64,000 nt of DNA, taken from Sarcocystis neurona (taxonomy: Eukaryota > Apicomplexa > Conoidasida > Eucoccidiorida > Sarcocystidae). Every line of letters starts with the position of its first letter. Position 1 is the stretch's first letter. The notes below the pieces were generated by a model. It was not told where the DNA came from. It did no database searches and saw only the letters and a program-made list of their open reading frames with translations. Shown here in pieces: positions 50,501 through 60,364 of the stretch. Location of the stretch: positions 1,934,793-1,998,792 of the forward strand of contig KL647312.1 in assembly GCA_000727475.1 (NCBI GenBank). Direction: 5' to 3'. The position numbers were made by a program, and so were the translations under genes.

Positions 50501-53500
50501 CTCTCTCTCTCTCTGTCTTGCATTCTCTCTGTCTTGCATTCTCTCTGTCTTCCTCTATCCTTCACTGTCTTACTCTATCCTTCTCTGTGGTTTTCTGTCG
50601 CTGTCTCTGTCTCTCTGTCTTCCTCTATTATTCTCTGCCTTCCTCTATTCTTCTCTGCCTTCCTCTATTGTTCTGTGCCTTCCTCTATTGTTCTCTGCCT
50701 TCCTCTACTATTCTCTGCCTTCCTCGAACCTTCACTGTCTTCCTCTATCCTTCACTGTCTTCCTCTATTCTTCTCTGCCTTCCTTTCTCTCGCTGTCTCT
50801 GTCTCTCTGCCTTCCTCTATTACTCTCTGCCTTCCTCTATTTTCCTCTGTCTTTCTGTCTCTCTGTCTTTCTCTGTCTCTCTGCCTTCCTCTATTTTCCT
50901 CTGTCTTTCCCTGTCTCCCTGTTTCCGTCTGTCTCCCTGTCTCCGTCTGTCTCTCTGTCTCCGTCTGTCTCGCTGTCTCCGTCTGCCTCGCTGTCTCCGT
51001 CCGCCTCGCTGTCTCGCCGTCTCCCCGTCTCTCAGCCACTGCAGAACGTGGCTCCCCCCTGTCTCTCTCCTTCCTGCCGTCCTCTGTGTGTGTCCCCCCC
51101 ACACATATACGCAGCATCTTCTGTATGTGCACATGCACACGCGAACAAGGATATACGACACATGCGCATGTTTCTTCCTTTGAGACCTTCATAGCTGGCT
51201 GTTTATCTTCTTTACACGCGTGTGTGTCTGTGTTGCATACGTACGTACGCACTTCTCACGCTGTGGCGCTCCGCTGCAGAAGAAGAGCCCTGCGTCCCGT
51301 TGTAGCGGTCGCCGCCTGCTGCAGTCACGCCGGGAATCACAGGCACTACGTCTAAGACTTCTTCGCGCAGGAAAATGCCCTCTCTTCCACAGAAACGAGG
51401 AAATACTTCCTCAACAAAAGTTTCTTCCTTCCGCCGGTGTCCTTCCTCCCGTCCTCTCTCTTCGTCTCTTCCTCTACTTCCTTTCCCATCGTCTTTTCGC
51501 ACTTCTTCGTCTTTTTCCGGGCTCCTTTCTCCTGCATTTCTTCATCTCCCTCTGTCCCTTGCACGCCGCCTTTGCCTTCTTCTATCCTCCCTCTTTGTCT
51601 CTTCTTCGTTTCTCCTTTCCCTTTGCCTCGCTGCCCCGAATATCGCAGTGTTCCGACGTCTGTGCTGCACACGTCCTTCTCCCCATTCCCCCGACAAAAG
51701 CGAATGTCTGTGAAGAATAGCTCTCGAGACACCTCCCTTTACAGGCACATGAGGCACGTGTCTACCTACTTGTGTGCCTATCTACCTGTCTATTTCTTTA
51801 GCCGAAAAGGTGTATAGGCAGCGGTTGAAAAGCAGACGCTTATGGAAAGAACTGCAGAGAAACGGTTGCTGCTCACGTACCGGCGACAAGTCTCTACGGG
51901 GGCGAACATTCCTCTGCTTTGGCTGACACCTGCGTAGACACCAGCGCATATACGCCTCTCCACACACACGTAGACGTCGGAGGGAATCTTCGCATATACT
52001 TCTCGTATATTGACGTATCTCAACATACGTGGATCTACACATACAAAGCTGATGTACACAGACATACATACACATGCATATATGTATACATGCATATGTA
52101 GATGTGTATATATATGTATATATGTGTTTATACCGAGACCTCCTGACGCTGTGAGCCGCAGAGATGTGTTCGTGTGTACGTATTTGCACGTGTGGTAGTA
52201 GTAGCTGCGTGTGGAAAGGGGGGGGCAGTGAATACCCCTGCGGCTCCCGACAGCGTGTTAACGCGAATAAGTGCTGTGGCACGTGGGGAGGGATCAATTT
52301 TCTGCGATTGTATACGCCACTTTCAGCAGCAGAATCTCCACGTTCCTCCACCCGCACACCCCAAGTCAGCAGACTCGAGCCGGCGGGGCTGCTGGCCCTG
52401 CAGTTTCTGACCAAGAGAAAGAGAGGCCGGGCGTCACTGCGAGAAAGTCAGTGACGTTCGTCTGCAGAAACAGTCGGAAAGCCGCACGCGGGAAGCCGCA
52501 TGCGCAGGGAAGAAGAGTCGTAGCAAAACTATATGTAGCTGCGTGGGAAGAGGAAGAGAAATGGACGGACTTGTCCACGAGCGCAGCCGAGGAGAAACGG
52601 GGTGCGCCGCTCTATTCTTGCGATCCCCCACCCGCTCTCTGTCTGCCGTAGACGCTACTGCCGTCTCTATTGTCGTTTATATCTTTGCACGTGTTTCAGT
52701 GTCCTCCTTATATCTTACCTGGTCATATGTATATATACATATATATATATATAATATTCGTGGATGGACGTCCACACACATCTCTATCTACGTCTATCTA
52801 TACCTGTATATATATGCATGTAAAATTGCGTGTATATATATATGTGTGTGTACGTACGTGCATTCCTATGTCTAAGTATGTGTAAGCGCATTCGTGTATG
52901 TACGTAAGAATAGAGCTGAGTGAATACCGTACATGTGTGTGGGTGTATATATGTTTATGTATGCGTCCTCGTATTCTTCTCCATATATATATATATATAT
53001 ATATATGTATACGTGCCTGTACGTATATGCATATATATATATATATTTACGTAGACTTACGTGTGTATATATATGTATATATACGTGTACGTGTGCTTCT
53101 GTATATGAATATGTGTCGGTGTGTATACGTGTATGTCAGCCTGTATATATAGCTTCATAGAATTACATATCTATGTAGATATACGCGCACCTGTCTTCCT
53201 ACATAAGGACGTACACAGAGAGGTATGTATATAACCACGTATATATATATACACACACACGCAAAGACGCGCATTTACAGACAGTAGAGATACGTGTGTG
53301 CCCGCATACGAGGTAGGAATGGACACTCGCATGCAAAACCCATATATACACATGTCTCACTGCGTTGCTACTAAAGAAGCACATTCATACATATCTCTGT
53401 ACATATATATATATATATATGTATATATATATGTTTACACCTGGATACCTATATATACATATATATATATACATATAAGTAGGTAGTTGATGGTACAGAG

Positions 53501-56500
53501 GTAGACGGGATATATATATATATATATCTATGTGAGTCGATGCTTGATGAGAGACAGCAAGGTGGGCCATATATATATATATACCTATATATACGTATAT
53601 ATATACACATGTAAGAAGATGCGTAAATATTTGACACGTGCACCTCTATATATGTGTAAGGGTACGTGATTGTTATTCATATGTATTTGTGTGGATCTCT
53701 TGACACGCCTAATGACGTGCTGCTGTCATGTGTAAAGTTTATATTTATCCAGAAGATTTGCTTGCTTTCTGTCTCTACGTCTATGTGATGCTGAAGAGAT
53801 ATTCGGTCTGCATGCGCAGGGGCTCCCGTGTGCCGCTTGCAGGTTTGTGAGAAGGCAGATGCGTTGTATCCCGTTGTCGGAGCTGCTTCCATCATCGCCA
53901 AAGTTGTGCGCGATCGCCTACTTGCCGATCCTCACTTCTACCAGGAAGAAGAAAATGAAGAAAGACAAAAAAAGGAAGGAAAAGGAGAGACCACACCCCC
54001 AAGTGACCGTGCTGTAGTAGCTACAGCCGCAAAAGATGAAGGGTCAGCAGCTGCGGCAGCGGCACTGAGGGCAGCACCAGCGGCAGCAGGAGCAGCAGGG
54101 GAGCAGCGCGGTGCAACAAACGACGAAGCAGCACGAGAGGTTGCTGCTGCAGCAAAAGAGGCTGCTGCTGCAGCAGGAGAGGCTGCAGCTGCAGCACGAG
54201 CTGGAGGAGCTATAGGAAAAGCAGCAGCAGAGAGGCGCGCTGGTGACCGTGCAGCAGCAACAACACTCGCAGCACATGCAGCAAAGAAGCAGCGCTTTCT
54301 CTCGGTCCTCTTTAACGAGAGACAGGGCCAGAAGGCGACAGAAGCGGGGGAGCCGCCGAGGACAGAGAGGAGAAGGGGACGAAGGATGTCTCGTACCGCA
54401 GCAGCAGCGAAGGGAGACGAGGAAGAAGAAGAACAAGAGAGCAGAGAAGAAGGGACAGAGAAGCAAGGACGGCGCGGAACGCTGGGAAAGAGAGAAAATG
54501 ACAAAGAAGAAGAAGGAGCAGACACGTCGGCAGCAACAGCAGCAACTGGTGGTCGGAGAGATGAAGAAGAATCAGAGGAAGGAAGAAAAGAGGAGGCAGC
54601 AGCAACAGCAGCAGCGGAACGGGTTGCCGCAGAGAGCGGAGAAATGCCATGTGCAGCAACACCGGAAACGGCGGGAATAGCAACAGATGCAGCTGACGGA
54701 AAAGAAGCTGCTGCCGCCTCTATTACTACCGCAGACGGCCCCATGCAGCAACAGCAGGAGGAGGAGGAGAGCGAGGACTGCAGCAGCAGTAATTGCTTTT
54801 CGAAGAATCACGGAAGTTTACAACACGAAGAAGTCACCCCAGCAGCACCGCATGCTCCGTCGTCCAAGAAACACCCACGTCCCTCTTGTGGGGCAGCTAC
54901 TGTAACTCTTGCAGCCGCGGCTGCTGCTGCTCCTCCTGCTCCTCCTTCTGTACCAGGTAGTGCCCCGACTGCTATTGCATCTGCTGCTACTCCTGCAACG
55001 ACTACTGTCGATTGCTCTCCTTCGCATCCTCCTACTAGTCCTCGTACAGCTGCTGCTGCTGCAGTCAAAAGTCCTGTGGCCGGCACTGCAGCAGCTGTTG
55101 CTGGGGATGGAGGAGCTGGCGCTAGTGAAGAAGGAGCGGCTGCGGCGTCTCGTTCTGCTTCTGCTGCAGCTGCTGCTGATGCTGCACCGGCCGCTGCTGC
55201 TGCACCTGCTGCGGCTGCTGCAACCACTTCTTCTTCGGCAGGGAGGACAGGAGGCACGAGCGGCTCTCCTGAGGCCTGCGGAGAGAAGAAGCAGCCACCT
55301 TGTAAAGAGGAGGAAGAGGACAGGAGGATTGGAAAAGCAGGGAAAACAAAACGGAAAAGAGACGAAGAAGGACCGCGAAAGGAAGACGATGACGTCCACA
55401 GAGCAGCAACAAACCCAGACAGGAAGATAACTGCGACAGCAGCAGGACGCGTCCCATCACCAGAGCGCGAACTGCCGCTACTAGGCACCGGTTATCCGTC
55501 AGGTACAGCCGAACACAGGCGTATACCTATCTTTGTAGACACACCCATGCATATGTCCATACATGCATGCGGACACACACCTAGACCTTCCTGCCTGCAT
55601 ATCCTTGTGTATATATGGAGGGACTGATCTAGAAAGCCAACTTCCACCTCCAAGACGTGTGTCTACCTCTACTAAAGTATGTCTGTGCGCATGCCGGACA
55701 TCTGCTGTTGCCTCTGTTGACTTTGTGTGGAGACGACGACCCTACGGCCGGTTTTGTCTGCCACCTACCGACGCACATTGCAGAGCCCATCTATTTGCAG
55801 GTACTTCTACATATATGTGTAGGAAGTGAGAGAGGGGGAGAAATGAATAGATCGTGTATATATGTATATACAGATGTCTAGGTACAACGGTGGCTGTACA
55901 CAGGCACGTGAAGACTATAACCGATACATTGGCGGCTCTTCTTTCCATTGTCAAAGAACAAAACGTCCACCGTCGCATTTCTTCTGATTTATATGGATTT
56001 GCCTCCTATACATATCCATATGAAGATAGACAGATACACACACACATATACATATATAGTTGTGGGAATGTGTGGAGGTGCGTAGAATACCTGAATAAGG
56101 AGGTCTGCATGTGTGTGTGTGTGTGGACGCACACATATGTACACATATATATATGACCGTCTGCGTATATACACACAAAAGTATACAGACATAGATGAAT
56201 TTTCTTGTATAGATATATGTCCACGTTTCCAGCAAGTTACAACTTCCCTCCATCGTCGTCTACAAATAAGGTAGTATACGCAAACGTAGCTGTACGTGTC
56301 CTCTGTGTCTGTCTCTGAGACTCTCAGCTTCGATTTCTGCGTGTCAGTTGGGTCGCGTATTTCTTCTCTAGTAGAAGTACACGTCTATAAGTAAACGTTT
56401 ACAAAAGGAAAGCGAGTTGGGCTTTTAAAAGGTTCTGGTGTACGTCTGCTTCTCCGGCGGAAGCCTTCGCGCGCTGCTGAACGGGAGTTTATATGACTCG

Positions 56501-59500
56501 CTTCGGCAAACTCTTCTGCTCTCTTGTTCTGGCTGCTGCCTATAGACACATTTATATGTTTTACGTACGTCTATAAATACCCCCACAAATACCTATATGC
56601 TTATATATATGTGAGACGAGAGACATAGAGACATTTGTACGGAAGAGTGTGTGTGTACATACATCTATATATATGTGTGGCTAGGCTTACATACGGAAGG
56701 ACACATATATTTGTATACATACGCCCACAAATATCTATATACATACATACGCATATATAAGTACATATATACATATATATGTAATACGAGGGAAATACAG
56801 ACACTTATACAGAAGTATATATACATATACATATATATATATATGTATGTGTGTGTAGCTAAACTTACATACGGAAGGATATGTATATGTTTGTCTGATT
56901 GAGACGTTCGTTCAAGAACGCCGGGCTTCTGCTGCTAGTTGTTGCGTGGCTGCTGCTGCGCCTGCACTCCTCAAGACCCAAGACACTCTCAGTTCACCAC
57001 CGAGGCATTTGCATGCAGTCACCTGCCTCACCAGATTTTTTTTCTTAGGAAGAGATTCTTCTCACATTCGTGTTTCTCCGTCCTTCTGCTACCACCTGTT
57101 TGGCTCGCATGCGTATACATGCGTGTCACCAGCATTCCTCCGATTCTCCTCCTCTTCCGCATATACATGTGTGTATTATGTGTAAACGGAATACAGGGAG
57201 AGACACGCCCTTTCGTCTGTGCTGATAAGAGCAGCATCCGGTTGGTGGGTGTTGTTCTGCAGCCGTTGCTTCTGCCGTTGTTAGGGCTCTTCCTGCCTGC
57301 TGCTACTCCTCCTGCTTCTCCTCTTCGTCCTTTTCCTCTTTTTGGTGCAAGTTGTAAACGGGCGCGACCTGTCATCCATGTGTATACTCGTCTACCTTCA
57401 CACGTGTCACTCTCCATCTGTTACGTCTCCTGCTGCCGCGGCTGCTGCTTTTGCCGCTGCTGCGGCTGCTGCTGATTTTGCTGATTCTGCTGCGATGCTG
57501 TTTCTGCTGCTGCTGCGGCTGCTGCTTTTGCTGCTGCGTGGTTGCTGTTTTTGCTGGTGCGGCTGCTGGTGCTGCTGCAGACCCGACGACTATCGCGTTC
57601 CTGCGGAGCAGCTTCCACCCGGTCTTCGCTTTTGGGAGCATAGTGCGCTTCAGCTGGTCAACGGCGCAGCTACTGCAGCAGCAGCACGGCGTCCACGTCG
57701 ACTGGTACACTCGCAATCTCAGCAGCGCTAGTGGCAACGGAAGCGTCACCACCGGCACACTAGTACTACTACTTCTAGGTGGAGTGGTACTATTAGCAGT
57801 AGGAGTAGTAGTGTTAGTAGGAGTACTAATACTGCTAGTATTAGTATAATAGTACTACTAGGTGTACTAGGAGTACTGTTAGTAGTAGTAGTGGTAGTAG
57901 AACTATTAGTAGTTTAGTTGTCTTCGTAGCATCTCTCCTTAGACCTACTAGCAGTAATATGTGTCCTCAGTAGTAGTGGTACTACTACTACTACTACTAC
58001 TACCAGTGTGTCTGCTTGGCACTACTCCCAGTTGTTGTGGTGCGACCTTTACTACTAGTAGCAGTAAAATCACAACTAGTAGTGGTACTGTGCGCCACGG
58101 CTAGCAGTAGTAAGCGTCGTAGCAGTATATATCTCCTCAGCAGGAACAGGAGTAGGAATGGTAGTCGTATGTGTCTTTCCTACTAGTTCTACTTGTAGTA
58201 TGTATTCTCACCAGTTCTACTTGCGTAGTATACTAACAGTGGTAGGACTGGTATTTGTAGTACTAGTGATAGTTGTAGTACTAGTAGTACTAGTATTACT
58301 AGGAGTAGTGGTATTAGGACTTGTATTAGTACTAGTCATAGAAGTATGTGTCCTTGACACCAGTAGTCGTAGTAGTAGTAGTAGTGGTAGTACTATTAGT
58401 AGTAGTATCGGTAATAGTAGAAGTAGTAGTACACGTAGTAGTAGAAGTAATGGTATGTGTCCTTGACATCAGTAGTAGTAGCAGTAGTATTAGTAGTAGT
58501 AGTAGTAGTAACGGTAATAGTAGTAGTAGTAGTAGAAGTATTGGTAGGTGTCCTTGACACCAGTAGTAGTAGTACTCGTGATAGTAGTAGTAGCAGTAGT
58601 ACTAGTAGTACTCGTATTACGAGTAGTAATGGCAATAGTACTAGTATTAGTAGTTGTAGTAGAAGCAGTAGTATGTATCCTTGGCACCTATAGTAGTAGG
58701 AGTACTACTACTACTACTGCTACTAGAGGTAGTAGTAGTAGGAGTGGTGGTAGTAGTACTAGTAATAGTAGTATTAGTAGTATTAGTAGTAGAAGTCGTA
58801 ATATGTATCCTTGGCATCAGCAGTAGTAGTAGTGGCCAGCGGGAGAGAGCAGGAGGAGTCTCTTGAGACGAGTAGCAGCAACGAGAAGAGGCGGCGCCGG
58901 AGGAGGATGACGGCATGGGGAAGGCAGCAGAGGAGGAGAGTAGTGCTGCGGTTTTTTGTTGCTTCTCCAGCAGCGGCCAGAGGACGGGCCATGAGGAAGG
59001 ACATAAATAGATAGTAAAAGGACGTGTGAACCTTGGTCAAGAGCACAGCAGGATAGGAGAGAAATACACACGCGATGGCTGAAGGTCCGGACAGCCTTTC
59101 CTCGTCCTTTCTGTGTTGCACGTATATTGCGGTAACGCCTCGAGCAGCAGAACAGAAGAAAGAAAGAGAGAAACAACAGTAACAATAAAAAGTAGTATTA
59201 ATAAGTAAGAAAGCACCTCTCGGCTAGTGCCGACACCTCCCTTTGTGTCCACACACACGCCGTACGAAGAAACGCGCAAGACACACAAAAGCAGAGGACG
59301 GAAAGGAGGAAAGGCAGGGGGAGAAGGAAGCAGGTGTCTGGGGCAGACACAAAAGCAAGGATTGTCGTAGAGCAGCAGAGGACCGGCTGCAGAGCTGCGG
59401 AACGCACGCGTGAATATACTAAGGAGGGAGTCAGCAAAAAGAAGAAGAAAAGTCGAGACGCATGCATGTCTCTGGCGTGGCGCCCAGGAGAAATGAGCTG

Positions 59501-60364
59501 CTCGTATTATACACAGAGAAGCCGAGGACGACGACGAAAAACGCTGCCAGAGTCTCCCTTGTGTGCGGTGCAAGGAGCAGAGATAACACGGATAAACCCA
59601 AGAAGAGAACATTTTTGAGATGTCCTTCGCATCTCTGCCTCACACACCAGTAGCGATGCACATGCGCCTTGAAAGCAAATCTCCACACCCACGTGAATCA
59701 CACAGACAGGAGCAGCTTTACCATATACACATATATATATATATGTATACGTACATACATACACATACATGTATTCATATATGTACGTATGTGTACATAT
59801 AAATGTACAGCTGCGTCTCGATATGACATACATACATACATACATACACACATACATATATATATGTATATATATTTGTAATTTTTTACGTATGTATAAA
59901 TGTATAGCTGCTTCTCGAGATGTGTGTGATTGTGAGTATAAATAGCTCGCTCTCCGAGTGTGCGTATGTATATGGCTATTTTTGAATGAGGGAACTTGTG
60001 TATCCACTAGGAGAGAGAAGGAAACATTTGTAGGGATTACGAGTAGAAGGAAAGCACCACACAAAGGAAAAACGAGTATCTAGGAGTTAAAGGGCTCTAG
60101 CTTTTTGCACGCGTGTCTGTAGACCGGGTCTTCACATTTGTGGCACTGCGCAGGTACGAGGCCTTGGACGCGGAGGACGGTAAGAAAAAACGAGACACGA
60201 AGCCCAGCGAGGCGACAGACGCAAAGGCTTCTTCTCTTCGAAAACAAACACGTATCACTAGTTTTTTTCAAACGCGAGGGGGGGGAGGAAAGGAAGAAAT
60301 CGTCGTTCCTCGACCTCGCTTTTTTCTGCAAAGAGGCCTCCACCCTGTACAGGGCAACAAATGA
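41502..60364 (+). CDS. RNASEH2A: Ribonuclease H2 catalytic subunit A (RNase HII family), nine exons
   Basis: Cleaves at ribonucleotides in DNA and RNA-DNA hybrids in the nucleus, usually with subunits B and C (not seen here). Exons: 41502-41604, 43548-43664, 45494-45566, 46229-46282, 48718-48805, 50217-50294, 53843-55502, 57581-57704, 60154-60364. All are GT-AG with matching phases; 2508 nt give 835 aa. Motifs: GIDEAGRGCVLGAMVY (Asp37, Glu38), DSKRLKD (74-80), GPEEISAKMLR, YSLNEIAFD, FVDTVG (Asp149), EKADALYPVVGAASI (Asp177), GTGYPSD (Tyr722), VRFSWST. The DEDD metal site and the tyrosine motif are intact. Residues about 208-715 are an Ala/Glu/Lys/Ser-rich insertion inside the domain. QTRITSFF (797-804) matches a PCNA-interacting motif. 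An in-frame ATG at 41406 would add 32 residues; 41502 is preferred because the sequence before it looks like leader. The human enzyme has about 300 residues. Confidence 0.95.
42780..43195. repeat. (TA)n and GAGATTGACAAAGCGA repeats in RNase H2A intron 1
   Basis: Several (TA)n runs alternate with a short diverged unit, GAGATTGACAAAGCGA, seen near 42838, 42932, 43053 and 43110. Intronic. Confidence 0.65.
43205..43547 (+). repeat. Pyrimidine tract before RNase H2A exon 2
   Basis: About 340 bases of C/T-rich sequence ending at the acceptor CTCTCGCAG (43547). A second tract (43665-44095) begins right after the exon's donor, so the 117-base exon sits inside an almost continuous pyrimidine strand of about 900 bases. 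Confidence 0.75.
43665..44095 (+). repeat. Pyrimidine tract after RNase H2A exon 2
   Basis: C/T-rich plus strand directly downstream of the exon 2 donor. It makes the minus strand look like a long Arg/Lys/Glu-rich frame, which is not a gene. Confidence 0.7.
44880..45493 (+). repeat. Pyrimidine tract before RNase H2A exon 3
   Basis: Mostly C/T-rich plus strand, broken by a mixed stretch at 45095-45190, ending at the acceptor CTCCTCTGCAG (45493). Confidence 0.6.
46890..47930. repeat. Diverged tandem array of ~220-290-bp units in RNase H2A intron 4
   Basis: TA-rich sequence with recurring non-TA landmarks. ATATCTGCAAG recurs at 46903 and 47122, followed each time by GTGAATG(A/G)GTTTA and TATATCGGACA. 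GATATATG followed by ATACGGAG recurs at about 47437 and 47731. GTGCAGGTACGGGTAGAGAA recurs at 47593 and 47878. The copies are degraded and of unequal length. Lies wholly in the intron. Confidence 0.65.
48400..48660 (+). repeat. 19-bp CTG-type minisatellite in RNase H2A intron 4
   Basis: Units of the form TGCCTCACTGCTGCTGCGC occur at 48512, 48531 and 48550, with more decayed copies either side. The period of 19 is not a multiple of three, which fits intron rather than coding sequence. The tract ends about 55 bases before the exon 5 acceptor. Confidence 0.75.
48820..49500 (+). repeat. CTG-rich tract after RNase H2A exon 5
   Basis: Imperfect CTG/GCTGCTG sequence on the plus strand for about 680 bases beginning about 15 bases after the exon 5 donor. 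With the tract before the exon, both flanks carry the same strand bias. Confidence 0.7.
50480..51050 (+). repeat. 20-bp pyrimidine minisatellite in RNase H2A intron 6
   Basis: Tandem units of about 20 bases, TCCTCTATTCTTCTCTGCCT and variants, fill 50610-50860. They grade into a second family built on CTGTCTCCGTCTGTCT up to about 51020. All three plus frames are open across it, giving three false Ser/Leu/Phe-rich proteins. Confidence 0.85.
52980..53620. repeat. (TA)n-rich stretch in RNase H2A intron 6
   Basis: Many (TA)n runs of 10-26 bases separated by GTATACGTG-like sequence. Intronic, nothing else seen. Confidence 0.7.
56580..56885. repeat. Two diverged ~178-bp tandem copies in RNase H2A intron 7
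   Basis: GCTA(GG/AA)CTTACATACGGAAGGA occurs at about 56680 and 56858, and CCCACAAATA(C/T)CTATAT occurs in each copy. TA runs between them vary in length. Confidence 0.65.
57450..57580 (+). repeat. CTG-rich stretch before RNase H2A exon 8
   Basis: GCTGCTG/GATTTTGCTG sequence running into the acceptor GGTGCTGCTGCAG (57580). Confidence 0.65.
57760..58835 (+). repeat. GTA/TAG trinucleotide tract with higher-order spacing in RNase H2A intron 8
   Basis: More than 1 kb dominated by TAG/GTA/ACT triplets. From 58345 on, a non-triplet block, TATGTGTCCTTGACACCAG or a close variant, recurs at 58345, 58454, 58545, 58672 and 58802, that is every 91-130 bases. Weaker versions (TATGTGTCCTCAG, TATGTGTCTTTCC) occur at about 57957 and 58168. 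Frames reading GTA (Val) or AGT (Ser) are open; these are not genes. Confidence 0.85.

Noticed and set aside
50326..51355. Three overlapping plus frames of about 250-285 codons
   Set aside because: Open only because the pyrimidine minisatellite lacks stops.
53938..55488. Minus-strand frames of 190-270 codons rich in Ala, Ser and Leu
   Set aside because: Antisense to RNase H2A exon 7, whose flanking motifs are on the plus strand.
58158..58916. Val-rich and Ser-rich plus frames and Thr/Tyr-rich minus frames
   Set aside because: Direct translations of the GTA/TAG triplet tract.
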